A stretch of DNA of 64,000 nt from Butyrivibrio sp. XPD2002 (GCF_000423945.1 NZ_AUIY01000017.1:82577-146576); one strand, 5' to 3'; shown: positions 28,637 to 37,766, counted from the first letter of the stretch. Notes: generated from the letters alone by a model not told the origin. A program made the numbers and translations.

Positions 28637-28685
28637 ATTATATTTCCGTTTCCTTTTTATGTCAAACTTACAATCGTAATTTCAC
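28637..28685 (-). promoter_or_regulatory. Sigma-A promoter with a Zur-like box for the zinc operon
   Basis: Minus strand TTGACA (28665-28660), 17-bp spacer, TATAAT (28642-28637), a perfect consensus match. Immediately upstream, GAAATTACGATTGTAAG contains TTACGATT, matching half of the Bacillus Zur operator (TCGTAATNATTACGA). This supports zinc-responsive control; the other half-site is weak. Confidence 0.65.
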
Positions 28686-28729
28686 AAACAAAATACCACG
28701 TAACTGCTGCAACATGATAAAATAAAGTT

Positions 28730-29491
28730 ATGTTTATAAATAAGAAAACACACTACCTCTCAACTTCATTATTCCTCGCTTCAGGCATTCATATTTTGGC
28801 GAACTTCGTGCTTTTCATAGTGAGAAAAATTATTGTTTCAGGGAATTTTACTGCCCCTGCCATGATGAGCACCTTAGCATTTACGAGTCAGGTTGTGGTA
28901 TCCACTATCATGATTCTGTTAATGGCGTTCGTCTTTTTATCATCCTGGTTAAAGCTGAAAAGATCCCTGTCTGTTGTGGATGAATCTGACAAGCTTCAGA
29001 TGGCTGTTCTCCAGCAGGAGGTAATGGGTAAGGATATCCCTGCCCTCTCAGGCGAATCCATCATCGAGCTCATAGAGCTGTGGGGAGTCATCCTTGTAGG
29101 CGTACGCCTTGTTTATGACATTTGCTCCATCGTATACAGACGCTTCATTTTTGACCTTACAGGTCTTAGCTCTTCGGCAGGAACCGGCGGCCAGGCCTTC
29201 GTTGCAATCTATAACAACACCCATGGCTTTAAATATATAAGCATACTTACTGCCCTTTTGCTTGGTATTTTTATCACGGGCATTTTTCTTCATGATAAGC
29301 TGCTGAAAATGGTGGCTCTGTTTCTTATCTCCATTTTCCTTCTGGCATTTGTGCTTCTGGGAATGCATACCGTTAGAATCGCAGGCTACAGCGTAGGTAT
29401 AGTGTGGTCTTCCATCATTTTTCATTTCACTGAGACCATAGGTCTGGTAGGCCTTGGCTTCTATCTCAGGAAAAAATATATCGGCTTATAA
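28730..29491 (+). CDS. Polytopic membrane protein, unknown function
   Basis: 253 residues with six or seven hydrophobic helices separated by short charged loops. The central loop (about residues 80-110) is soluble and acidic. No family motif was recognised. It is divergent from the zinc operon (137 nt between starts) and is one of the few plus-strand genes. The ribosome binding site is poor (AAATAAAG). It might share the intergenic promoter region with the zinc genes, but nothing links them functionally. Confidence 0.6.
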   Translation: MFINKKTHYLSTSLFLASGIHILANFVLFIVRKIIVSGNFTAPAMMSTLAFTSQVVVSTIMILLMAFVFLSSWLKLKRSLSVVDESDKLQMAVLQQEVMGKDIPALSGESIIELIELWGVILVGVRLVYDICSIVYRRFIFDLTGLSSSAGTGGQAFVAIYNNTHGFKYISILTALLLGIFITGIFLHDKLLKMVALFLISIFLLAFVLLGMHTVRIAGYSVGIVWSSIIFHFTETIGLVGLGFYLRKKYIGL

Positions 29492-29512
29492 TTTTCCTGC
29501 CCATTTATTTCA

Positions 29513-29555
29513 AGAGCCGTCCTGGCGCCTACGAGAGTAAGCGCCAAAACGGCTC
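29513..29555. terminator. Hairpin between convergent genes
   Basis: AGAGCCGT/ACGGCTCCT and GGCGC/GCGCC arms form a strong stem between the membrane protein gene (plus) and the patatin gene (minus). There is no pronounced U-run on either side, so termination is likely but not certain. Confidence 0.55.
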
Positions 29556-29560
29556 CTATG

Positions 29561-30445
29561 TTACATTTGCAGGAATTTCTTAACCTCAGATAATCTTTTC
29601 TTAGCCTCAACCCTTCCGGTCTGGTAAACCCATTCCAGCTCTGAGGGGTTGTTTTCTGTGCGGCTTATTCCCAGAGATTCCGGCGGCCTTATTACAAGGC
29701 TCGTTCCGCTCTCTTCTCTTTCAAGAATCTCCTGCATCTGACGATTATAAACCTTCGGACGATTGATCATAGCCTCTGCCACAGCAGGGTATTTGCGAAG
29801 AAGAGATTTTATCAGACGGGGATTGTGCTCCTTTTTCTGATAGCCCTTGGGCTGGGTAAGGATAATGACATTTCGGTTATATCCCAGCTTTTCCATATGC
29901 TTATAGGGCACCGGATCCGTGATTCCGCCATCGAGATAGAGCCTGCCATCTATTTTGACTGGTCTTGATACAAAGGGCATCGAAGCAGAAGCTCTCATCC
30001 ACTCTATATCCTTTTCCCTGCCATCCATGCAGTTGTGGAATGCTATTCTGCCTGTAGCAACATCCGTCGCACCAACATAGAATTCCATGGGATTTCTCTC
30101 AAAGGTGACGCGGTCAAAAACATCAAGCTTTTCGGGTATTTTGTGATAGCAAAAGTCAACGCCGTACAGGTCCCCGGTTTTTATAAGAGACCATATACTG
30201 CAATATCTAGGGTCTCTGCCATATTTCTTGTTATATCTGATAGCCCTTCCTATCTGATGGGACTTATAATTGCATCCGAAAATAGCACCCGCTGAAATGC
30301 CTGCAGCTCCGTCAAAATGAATGTCATTTTCCATGAAAACATCCATGATCCCTGCTGTAAACATTCCGCGCATGGCGCCGCCTTCCATTATAAGTCCTGT
30401 TTTAAAATTCCCTGTGTCCATAATTTCCTCTGCTGTTTTGTCCAT
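29561..30445 (-). CDS. Patatin-like phospholipase
   Basis: 294 residues of the bacterial patatin/RssA-type family. The oxyanion loop GGAMRGMFTAG (about 20-30), the nucleophile elbow GISAGA (serine near 47) and the dyad aspartate in YLDGGITDP (about 176) are all intact, so it should be an active acyl hydrolase on membrane lipids. There is no signal peptide. It lies 17 nt downstream of the secreted protein gene at 30463 and is convergent with the membrane protein gene. The physiological substrate is unknown. Confidence 0.85.
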   Translation of the reverse strand: MDKTAEEIMDTGNFKTGLIMEGGAMRGMFTAGIMDVFMENDIHFDGAAGISAGAIFGCNYKSHQIGRAIRYNKKYGRDPRYCSIWSLIKTGDLYGVDFCYHKIPEKLDVFDRVTFERNPMEFYVGATDVATGRIAFHNCMDGREKDIEWMRASASMPFVSRPVKIDGRLYLDGGITDPVPYKHMEKLGYNRNVIILTQPKGYQKKEHNPRLIKSLLRKYPAVAEAMINRPKVYNRQMQEILEREESGTSLVIRPPESLGISRTENNPSELEWVYQTGRVEAKKRLSEVKKFLQM

Positions 30446-30462
30446 AAATGTCCAGATATATG

Positions 30463-31815
30463 TTACTTCTTAGCCTTGCAATATATACGGAAAGATTCAA
30501 CCGCATAGGTCTGTGTCAGCTTATCATAATATGTAATTCTGATATCTGTAGGTGCATACAGGCCATTTACATTTGTCTTTCTTGTTCCGTTTTTAGATGT
30601 CTTGGTGCTCTTATCACCTGAAAAATCGCCGCTATAATTTCCGCTATCACCATAATAGGGTGTTGTTCCAAGTGAAATCTTCTTGCCGGATTTTACTGTC
30701 TTATATTTAAAAAATACAGTCTTGCCATCTACTTTATGGTCAGTTGTAGTATATGAACCACTATAAGGCTTTTCATAATTCTTTGTTTCCTTATAAAGGG
30801 TTCCAACTTCAATCTTAGTGATCTTATAATTTTTATTTGCCTTTACAACGAGCTTACCCTTTTTCGCAGAAGAAACATCCCAAAGAGTGTCTGTATCCTT
30901 CTTCTTGTAGTTTATATTATTTGGATTTGAGTAATCTGTAAGAAGTGATTTGCCTGCAAATGTAACTGCCTTAAAAGGAGAAACGTCATCCTGAACATGA
31001 ACCGTAAGCTTAACCTTACCTGTCTCCTGTCCTGCAATATTATATACCTTAAATGTAAGGTTTGCTTTACCTTCCTTCTTTCCTTCAAGCCTGATATATC
31101 TCACAGCCTCTGATCCGTTTGTTGCATCCAGAGCCGCCTTAAGCTTAGCCTTTCCGGCATCATCGTTAGTAAATGTACCAATAACAATCTTATCACCAAC
31201 GCTGTTGACGTAAAAATATGAACATGTGCCATCCGGGTTTGTTCTGGAAAAATAATTGGGACGATCCTGAGTAGTATATTCACTACTCATCTTCTTATAT
31301 AGCTTAGCTGAAACAATTGACTTCTTGGAAGACTTTACCTTCTTAATTGTGAAATCACCACTATGAAGCGGGATTGCCAGATAAGTAATCTCACCCTTTT
31401 TTATTCTGATAGCAGACTGAAATCTGTTGGATTCATCAGATTCAGATGAAAAGCGTGTATTTACCTCACTACTTTTCGTGCTTGTCTGTCCGGTTACAGT
31501 ATTAGTATATGTCGTATATACAACGTAGATTTTTTTAGTAGTGCGATCCTCATACAATGAATATCCTTCTATCCAATCTCCATTCTTACGATATCCCTTT
31601 GCCTTTGCTGCATCATAGGCATCAAACACATCATCAAAAGGACCTAAAACATTTTTCCTGTTTTCCTCGATCAGGCTATTATAATCTCTGTTCTCGTAAT
31701 TCCTTGCGAGCTTTTCCTTGGTCTCCGTAGCTGCCATAGCCGTGCCCGGTGTCATGATTGTGATTGAGAGTGCCAATGCAAGCGCAGTAGCCCCAATCCT
31801 TGCCAGTTTCCTCAT
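30463..31815 (-). CDS. Secreted protein, paralogue 1 of a three-member family
   Basis: 450 residues with a clear signal peptide (MRKLARIGATALALALSIT, cleavage near AMAA). The mature part is beta-rich and lysine-rich, and ends with a stretch (ITYYDKLTQTYAVESFRIY) that recurs in the proteins at 36252 and 37934. Shared landmarks include a FAGKSLL-type strand and a lysine-rich segment ending in a KIEVGTLY-type strand. No enzymatic motif was seen. It is probably an Ig-like or binding surface protein. The start has GGAGGG, and an ACGGTT/AACCGT inverted repeat lies just upstream, as for paralogue 3. Confidence 0.65.
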   Translation of the reverse strand: MRKLARIGATALALALSITIMTPGTAMAATETKEKLARNYENRDYNSLIEENRKNVLGPFDDVFDAYDAAKAKGYRKNGDWIEGYSLYEDRTTKKIYVVYTTYTNTVTGQTSTKSSEVNTRFSSESDESNRFQSAIRIKKGEITYLAIPLHSGDFTIKKVKSSKKSIVSAKLYKKMSSEYTTQDRPNYFSRTNPDGTCSYFYVNSVGDKIVIGTFTNDDAGKAKLKAALDATNGSEAVRYIRLEGKKEGKANLTFKVYNIAGQETGKVKLTVHVQDDVSPFKAVTFAGKSLLTDYSNPNNINYKKKDTDTLWDVSSAKKGKLVVKANKNYKITKIEVGTLYKETKNYEKPYSGSYTTTDHKVDGKTVFFKYKTVKSGKKISLGTTPYYGDSGNYSGDFSGDKSTKTSKNGTRKTNVNGLYAPTDIRITYYDKLTQTYAVESFRIYCKAKK

Positions 31816-31846
31816 ATTAAATTCCCTCCAACAAAATTATTTTTTA

Positions 31847-31864
31847 ACGGTTTGACGTAACCGT
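31847..31864. promoter_or_regulatory. Inverted repeat in the 5' leader, shared with the 37934 gene
   Basis: ACGGTTTGACGTAACCGT: 6-bp arms around a 6-nt loop, 31 nt before the start of the secreted protein gene. The same structure occurs at 39147-39166 before its paralogue, each followed (minus strand) by an A-rich tract. It may be an RNA hairpin or an operator. Confidence 0.5.
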
Positions 31865-31964
31865 AAAAACGAACAAGTTTGATTGTAGCACTCTGGTTAG
31901 ACTTTTGCATCCTTTCGTCCAGTCATGTAAAGCACTATTTTTGTATATTGTGTTTATTTTATAA

Positions 31965-31993
31965 TTGACATATTCCTTTTTCCGTCGTAATAT
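31965..31993 (+). promoter_or_regulatory. Candidate promoter for the Rpn-type transposase
   Basis: Plus strand TTGACA (31965-31970), 17-bp spacer, TAATAT (31988-31993). The leader to the TTG start at 32163 would be about 160 nt. The rest of the 347-bp intergenic region between the divergent genes shows nothing else recognisable. Confidence 0.45.
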
Positions 31994-32162
31994 TACCTCT
32001 GGTCAGACGACCATATTGGGTATCCGGGAGCATCTCCCACCTTTTCCACAGATTGTTTGGATGAACGTTGTAGGATATAATTATAGTAGTTGGATTCGTT
32101 GGTTTTCTTCTATTTCGTTACCTTGTATGGTCTTATGACACAGACATACAAGGAGGATTAAA

Positions 32163-33053
32163 TTGAAAGAAGTAACTATTAACAGAAAGTATAAGGATTC
32201 AGTTTTCAGAATGCTATTTGACAGCAAAGAAGAACTGTTATCCCTATACAATGCAGTAAACGGAACTCACTATGACAATGTAGATGATCTGGAGATCAAC
32301 ACCTTAGAAGATGGTGTGCTTATGAAGATGAAAAACGATATTTCTTTCGTCTTCGGTTTTGAGCTAAATCTCTATGAGCACCAATCAACTAAGTGTGGGA
32401 ATATGGCTTTGAGATTTTTAATTTATGTATCAAATCTTTTTGCCGGTATTACTGAAAAAGAAGATCTCTATGGAAGTAAGCTGATCAAAATCCCTACTCC
32501 GCGTTTTGTCGTCTTTTATAATGGCGAAGGCGAAATGGAAGACAAATCATATTACAGGTTATCTGATCATTTTGAAAAAGAGATTATTCCACCGGAGCTC
32601 GAGCTTACCGTTACTGTTATCAATATCAACGAAAACAGGAATCCTGATATCATGGACGCCTGCAAAACACTTAAAGATTATTCTATTTTCGTTGCCAAAA
32701 TCAGAAAATACGCAAAAATAATGTCCATCGAAGAAGCTGTAAAAATAGCAATCGATGAATGCATTAACGAGGACATCCTTGCCGATTTTCTGCGAAAACA
32801 ACGCGCGGAGGTGTTTGAGATGAGTATACTGGAATATAATGAAGAACTTCATCTGAAAAATGTCCATCAGGATGGGTATGAAGAAGGAGTTGTTAAAGGT
32901 GAGGCTAAAGGCAAAAAAACAATTGATCGTCTTTACTCATGGCTAAAAGATCTAAATCGTACTGACGATATTATTCGAGCTGTAGGCAACGAATCTGTCC
33001 AGAATGAACTTTTAGAGGAATATCGTAAAGCCCATAACAATAGCGAAAAATAA
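32163..33053 (+). CDS. Rpn family nuclease/putative transposase (PD-(D/E)XK)
   Basis: 296 residues starting at TTG with an AAGGAGG site. The N-terminal nuclease core carries the family pattern: D59 in NDISFVFGFELNLYEHQST with the E72-x-Q74 pair, as in recombination-promoting nucleases (Rpn/COG5464). The C-terminus has the EEGxxKGEAKGKK charged repeat typical of the family. It appears intact and is followed by two decayed partial copies of its own 3' end, so this is a small mobile-like locus. Confidence 0.8.
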   Translation: MKEVTINRKYKDSVFRMLFDSKEELLSLYNAVNGTHYDNVDDLEINTLEDGVLMKMKNDISFVFGFELNLYEHQSTKCGNMALRFLIYVSNLFAGITEKEDLYGSKLIKIPTPRFVVFYNGEGEMEDKSYYRLSDHFEKEIIPPELELTVTVININENRNPDIMDACKTLKDYSIFVAKIRKYAKIMSIEEAVKIAIDECINEDILADFLRKQRAEVFEMSILEYNEELHLKNVHQDGYEEGVVKGEAKGKKTIDRLYSWLKDLNRTDDIIRAVGNESVQNELLEEYRKAHNNSEK

Positions 33054-33299
33054 TATCACTTACTTCAGTAACAATCCTACTATATTGCTATCGATATGTG
33101 TATTACTGAGGAGAATCTTATAGATTATCCTAAAAGCTACAAACGGAAGTTTTTTGATATGAGTTTACGTTTATTGAAATGATTATATTATCAAGGACTT
33201 CCTTGAAATTCATAGAGCGGAGGTAAAAGGAATGTTATTAACAGAATATGATGAAGCCGAAACTTTAGAATTATTTAAAAAAGAAGCATATGATGAAGG
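33018..33299 (+). repeat. Direct repeat, copy 1 (Rpn 3' end plus decayed downstream sequence)
   Basis: From GAATATCG near the Rpn stop to GATGAAGG, this 282-bp stretch recurs nearly identically at 33454-33736 (offset 436-437, one extra T in copy 2). Both contain a decayed Rpn segment reading AIDMCITEENL in one frame and FLEIHRAEV in another. Confidence 0.85.
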
Positions 33300-33489
33300 A
33301 GAAGCTAAAGGTGAAGCTAAAGGTGAAGCCAAAGGTGAGGCTAAAGGCAAAGCAGAAATTAATGGTCTTTACACCTGGTTAAGATCTCTAAATCGTACCG
33401 ATGATATCCTTCGAGCTGTTGATAACAACGCTATCCAGGAAGAACTCCTAGAAGAATATCGTAATGCCCATAACAATAGCGAAAAATAA
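33232..33489 (+). pseudogene. Rpn C-terminal fragment with GEAK repeats
   Basis: An 85-codon reading frame starting MLLTEYDEAETLELF and containing four GEAK-type repeats, ending in the same NAHNNSEK tail as the intact Rpn protein. Upstream in another frame are the residues FLEIHRAEV that would precede it in a full-length gene, so this is the 3' remnant of a second Rpn gene. It has a GGAGG site and could still be translated, but it lacks the nuclease core. Confidence 0.75.
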
Positions 33490-33736
33490 TATTACTTACT
33501 TCAGTAGCAATCCTACTATATTGCTATCGATATGTGTATTACTGAGGAGAATCTTATAGATTATCCTAAAAGCTACAAACGGAAGTTTTTTTGATATGAG
33601 TTTACGTTTATTGAAATGATTATTTTATCAAGGACTTCCTTGAAATTCATAGAGCGGAGGTAAAAGGAATGTTATTAACAGAATATGATGAAGCCGAAAC
33701 TTTAGAATTATTTAAAAAGGAAGCACGTGATGAAGG
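33454..33736 (+). repeat. Direct repeat, copy 2
   Basis: Second copy of the unit at 33018-33299; nearly identical apart from scattered substitutions and a 1-nt insertion in a T-run that breaks the frame differently. Confidence 0.85.
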
Positions 33737-33785
33737 TAAGGCTGAGGGTAAAGAAGAAGGTAAAGAAGAAATTAATTGCCGTTGA
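33669..33785 (+). pseudogene. Third, shortest Rpn C-terminal remnant
   Basis: 38 codons starting MLLTEYDEAETLELF, then GKAEGKEEGKEE and a stop after INCR. The start is the same as the fragment at 33232 but the tail is lost. After it, to about 34058, nothing recognisable is seen. Confidence 0.7.
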
Positions 33786-34058
33786 TATTTGCTTTTCTTT
33801 CCTCCACCATATTTAGAAGGCATTAGAGTAATGCATTACAGGTAATGCGTAGAGAGAATATCACTATGATATGTCCACTATTTATATTCAAAATACGCGT
33901 CTTATTTTTCATTCTTATACAGCAATTTACTTGTTTTAGTGATATGTCCATTCATCATGCAAAGGTACATCACTTATCACATTCACTAAATAATATTTTT
34001 TTAAGCGAGTCCGTTCTTTCCGCCATAAGTCTTGCTAAAAAAACAAGCGATCTACTCA

Positions 34059-34265
34059 CTATATCTGCATCAATATCATGGGAGTTGTGAAACCATGCGC
34101 TTTAAAGAATTCAAAAGCCTCATCATAATCATCAACATTAATCCTGAATGATGTAAGGTCGTGATTATCATGCGGCAAACTATCTACCTGAGATATATCC
34201 ACTACAACTCCGTTTTTAATTATACTATATCGATTTTTTTCATTATCTAAAAAAAGGATAAACAC
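34059..34265 (-). pseudogene. Truncated VOC/glyoxalase-like protein fragment
   Basis: 68 residues reading SFRINVDDYDEAFEFFKAHG, a pattern like the helix-strand module of vicinal-oxygen-chelate (glyoxalase-fold) proteins. The frame then ends abruptly with PMILMQI, with none of the expected second half. It abuts the decayed Rpn locus, so the 3' part was probably lost by rearrangement. The family call is from memory of similar proteins and is tentative. Confidence 0.45.
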
Positions 34266-34328
34266 TGTTAATGAACTAAAAAAATCTGAGACATAGAAAT
34301 TATCTATGCCCCAGACCTATTAAATTTT

Positions 34329-36236
34329 TTATTTCACCCTGACATTCGTCTGCTTTTTAAGCATTTCAATGATTTTTTTCCTCTGTTTACCTTTAACTCC
34401 TTTTACTTTTATCACAACATCCTCATTGTTTATCTTAAATGCGCCATCATCAATTTTTAGTTTCGGATTGGCATAGATTGTGATCTTCTTCAGATTCTTG
34501 CAATCCGCAAAGGCATTACGCCTAATTCTTTTTACTGTTTTAGGGATAGTAACTTTTTTTAGCTTTTTGCGTTTTTTAAAGGCTCCCTTTGCTATCTCAG
34601 TTACAGTGTAAGATACCCCATGATCATCAGTAACTTCTGACGGTATTGTTACTGACTTTGCCGACTTGTTCTTTAACCTTTTAAATAAAGCTGTTCTTGC
34701 ATTTGCTGAAATGATTTCATAAGACGCGCCGCCGGATACCATGCTTTCTCCATCATTCTTTGGATCCCTGGACGTATCATCAGCCGCAGGCGGGATAACT
34801 GTTACACTAAGCGTCGTGTGAACATCAACACCTTTAAAAAAATCGGAGACTCCACTAAAGACTTTTATAGTGGCATTGCCCACATCCTTTGCATATATCG
34901 TGTTTCCGAACACCTCGACCACATCTGTGTTATTGCTTTCTATACCATAAGATTTCAACACAGTATCTGATGGCTCAAAAATAGGTTTTATTTCCATTTT
35001 ATCGCCCTTATTTAGCGTAACAGCAGATGTCCCAAGTGCTATCCTTATCGGTAATTGACATATATACCGAGCTATCAATGAATCAAAATTATTTAGTACA
35101 TAATCAAACGTGTACAATGTCCCGGTTGCCACAGGAAGCCTTGTCCCTATGCACTTATGCCCCCATATACGATAATGATCCAGTTGCTTATATTCCTCAG
35201 TTGTCCTGTTAAAAAATGACTTATCAAATACAACCTGTCCATAATCATCAACGAATACGGTCCAGGTAGTATCGACCTCATACCAGGCTCCATCAAGTTC
35301 TATCAGATTCCAGGCATGTAGCCCCAGATCTTCGCCCTGATCATTTGTCGCTCCATCATTCACCAAAACATTAAACCCAAGAGCCTCCATTATTACTTCG
35401 AACCCTGTTGAAAAGCCGTCACACACTGCGCGTCTTGCGCACAAGCTCCCCCACGCAGTATGCGCTAAGTTTACATCGCTTGACTCAATTCCCCCATAGG
35501 TAACTGTTTGAACATAGTAATTATGCACATTGAATTCAGTTGCAGCTTTAGAGGCGGTTACTAAATTCCTTTCTTTAAGTTCTGCAATCCATTTACTCTT
35601 AGCTGCAAGAATCTGTTGATCCAATTGTGCAAACCTGGTATCGTCATACTCGGCGCACAAAATAACATAATCTTCATATACTTTAATGCCATTTTCCTCG
35701 CTCACAAAACTGCCACATTCATTTGGTTGAACCAAAAAAAATTCAACATTCTCCGGATGATCATAATAGATGGCACACCACGCAATCCCAAACTCATCCG
35801 TAATCTCATCAGATGTAATGCTATTAGGTCCTGTCCTGTAAATCCATATATAATCTTTAAGTTCTTCATAAGAGAGATTCTTTTCATATAGCCTGAACGG
35901 AATATAATGCTTATCCTTAATCGCATGATATATCGCCCTATATATCGTTTTTTCAGACTCAGTCAGGCAATCATAATGCTTTCCATATGAAACAGAAGTA
36001 TTCTTGTCTATATACCTATGAGTATTTTGTTTCTGCGTTCTGTCTACATGGGTTACACCGCGGTTCTTCATTTCCGGAAGGACATACTTATCTCCTGCAG
36101 GAAACTTTCTTGCAGCATGTGCCATAGACGTCAGTCCATAATTTCCCAAAGCCCCCGCAGGTAAAAGAATACTGATAACCAGTGACAGCACCAGATACAA
36201 TGATAATTTCTTTTTCACCTTATCAATCATCTTCAT
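34329..36236 (-). CDS. Secreted transglutaminase-like protein with BspA-type leucine-rich repeats
   Basis: 635 residues. An N-terminal signal/anchor helix (residues 10-30) is followed by a transglutaminase/protease-like core with the triad Cys (RRAVCDGFSTG), His (GLHAWNLIE) and Asp (YEVDTTW). An Ig-like region comes next. About 110 C-terminal residues form BspA-like leucine-rich repeats (EIAKGAFKKRKKLKKVTIP, RRNAFADCKNLKKITI). It is probably exported and may cross-link or cleave surface proteins. It starts 15 nt after the upstream secreted protein gene, with GGAGGAG, so the two form an operon. Confidence 0.82.
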   Translation of the reverse strand: MKMIDKVKKKLSLYLVLSLVISILLPAGALGNYGLTSMAHAARKFPAGDKYVLPEMKNRGVTHVDRTQKQNTHRYIDKNTSVSYGKHYDCLTESEKTIYRAIYHAIKDKHYIPFRLYEKNLSYEELKDYIWIYRTGPNSITSDEITDEFGIAWCAIYYDHPENVEFFLVQPNECGSFVSEENGIKVYEDYVILCAEYDDTRFAQLDQQILAAKSKWIAELKERNLVTASKAATEFNVHNYYVQTVTYGGIESSDVNLAHTAWGSLCARRAVCDGFSTGFEVIMEALGFNVLVNDGATNDQGEDLGLHAWNLIELDGAWYEVDTTWTVFVDDYGQVVFDKSFFNRTTEEYKQLDHYRIWGHKCIGTRLPVATGTLYTFDYVLNNFDSLIARYICQLPIRIALGTSAVTLNKGDKMEIKPIFEPSDTVLKSYGIESNNTDVVEVFGNTIYAKDVGNATIKVFSGVSDFFKGVDVHTTLSVTVIPPAADDTSRDPKNDGESMVSGGASYEIISANARTALFKRLKNKSAKSVTIPSEVTDDHGVSYTVTEIAKGAFKKRKKLKKVTIPKTVKRIRRNAFADCKNLKKITIYANPKLKIDDGAFKINNEDVVIKVKGVKGKQRKKIIEMLKKQTNVRVK

Positions 36237-36251
36237 AGCTATCTCCTCCGC

Positions 36252-37406
36252 TTACTGTGCCTTATATATGTAGATAAGCGGTAACCTGTGGGTAGTCTTA
36301 TCCTTTTTATCGAAGTAAGTTATCCTGACCGCTGTAGTCGTGTATGGATATTTATTTTTATATAAAAATCTGTCCTGTCCCTGTTTGTAGTCAATACATT
36401 TCAACAGTCCCTCATTTACCTTACCGAGTTTTATTTTTTTTCCATTTTTCACTTTTTTCCACTTATAATCAGGTTCCAAGCCTCTGTCATAATCATATTG
36501 TTCCGGACTTATCTCAGGGTTTCTTGTGTATTTATAAAATTTATAATTCTCATCGTACTCACTATCCGAAAGCACAATAGAGGGCGTACCAATCTCAATC
36601 GCTTTAAGCGAAAACCCCTTATTCATCACAACCTTAATGGGGCCTGATTTTCTTTTGGTGGCACACTTCATGCCTTTAAGCCACAACTCCTCCTCTTTTT
36701 CCTCAGAATCATCTGAATGAAAAATCTGTTTTCCTGCATAGGTCACACTTTTTACAGGTGATCCATCTTCTCTCGCAATTACCTTAAAGGTCTTATTCAC
36801 AGTTGTTCCATTCTTAAGTATTGCATCATAACTGACCTTATAAGTTCCTTTCTTCTTTGCATAAAATCTGACTGTGTACTTCCCTGCACTACGATTACTC
36901 GGAAGATACTTTTCATTGTCTCTGGACACAACCGTCCCCATCACATTTCTATAGTAATAGGTCGTTTTCCCATCCTTCTGTATAGAATAATCATAATCAG
37001 ACCTCAGGCTTTGGTCTGTATATTCATCCGAGACAAGAACCTTAACCTTGAGTTTTGAACTTTTAGACTTGAAATTTGTTAGCTTTTCAACATCTGCAGT
37101 AGTAAAAAATTCCTCTGTCGCAAAATATGACTTCACCGCAACTGTTTTTACTTTGAGTTCCGAACGAATAGCTGCTGCAACTCCTCTCTGAGAAACAGGA
37201 TTGGTTATTTCATCATAACCTTCTGTGCTGTTCCAAGTCACAACCTGCTTTGTGTCTTCATTTGTCACAGTAGTTGTAAAGTTTTGATTTTCATCAAAAT
37301 CAGAATAGATTGTCCTTGTTTCAGCTTTTACACTTAAAGGCATAAGCATAGTGAAAAAAAGTGCCACCGTAGAAACGGTGCACCCGAGTCTGTAGAATGT
37401 CCTCAT
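36252..37406 (-). CDS. Secreted protein, paralogue 2 of a three-member family
   Basis: 384 residues from the ATG at 37406, which has a GGAGG site; a longer in-frame start adds 41 residues with no export logic. The signal peptide ends near VKAE. The mature protein shares a repeated plan with those at 30463 and 37934: two lysine-rich modules, a YAGKQIF strand, a segment VVMNKGFSLKAIEIGTPSI, and a C-terminal VRITYFDKKDKT. No catalytic motif. It is co-transcribed with the transglutaminase gene downstream. It lacks the ACGGTT inverted repeat present before the other two. Confidence 0.65.
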   Translation of the reverse strand: MRTFYRLGCTVSTVALFFTMLMPLSVKAETRTIYSDFDENQNFTTTVTNEDTKQVVTWNSTEGYDEITNPVSQRGVAAAIRSELKVKTVAVKSYFATEEFFTTADVEKLTNFKSKSSKLKVKVLVSDEYTDQSLRSDYDYSIQKDGKTTYYYRNVMGTVVSRDNEKYLPSNRSAGKYTVRFYAKKKGTYKVSYDAILKNGTTVNKTFKVIAREDGSPVKSVTYAGKQIFHSDDSEEKEEELWLKGMKCATKRKSGPIKVVMNKGFSLKAIEIGTPSIVLSDSEYDENYKFYKYTRNPEISPEQYDYDRGLEPDYKWKKVKNGKKIKLGKVNEGLLKCIDYKQGQDRFLYKNKYPYTTTAVRITYFDKKDKTTHRLPLIYIYKAQ

Positions 37407-37594
37407 AGAATTACCTCCAACATAAGAAACTTTTCCAAAAGCCACAAGTCCTGTTGCCTTAATCATACCACAATTCGTTTGTTCACAATCTAAAATAAGT
37501 ATAAAATGTAATAGAGGCTGTCGCTCCAAATCAATTTTGATCTGAGGTCTGTCAAGTAGACAGCCAAAATAAACAAAATAACATCAAAGAAAAA

Positions 37595-37667
37595 GGTGGT
37601 CACATAATGATATGTACCCTCCTTACTGTTTTGTCCAGTAAAGAGGGTACATATCACATTGACCACC
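37595..37667. repeat. 73-nt imperfect inverted repeat
   Basis: Arms GGTGGTCA..TGATATGTACCCTC..TTACTG (37595-37628) and the matching right arm (37636-37667) differ only by a small internal bubble and one substitution, with a 7-nt loop. The stretch carries a 68-codon reading frame that looks fortuitous. It could be a miniature transposable element or the remnant end of an insertion sequence. Confidence 0.6.
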
Positions 37668-37766
37668 GATTTTATAAAAGTAAAAAACTTACACACTTAA
37701 CTTGACACTCTCTCCTCTGCGGAAGTTACGTCTATATGCGATAATTATTCCAAATTGATTCCATAC

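Noticed and set aside
31847..31864. Cyclic-di-GMP or preQ1 riboswitch upstream of the secreted proteins
   Set aside because: The element is only an 18-20 nt hairpin. The multi-helix GEMM core and the preQ1 loop are both absent.
37490..37696. 68-codon minus-strand reading frame
   Set aside because: It runs through the long inverted repeat, has no ribosome binding site, and overlaps the upstream leader of the 36252 gene; it is probably fortuitous.
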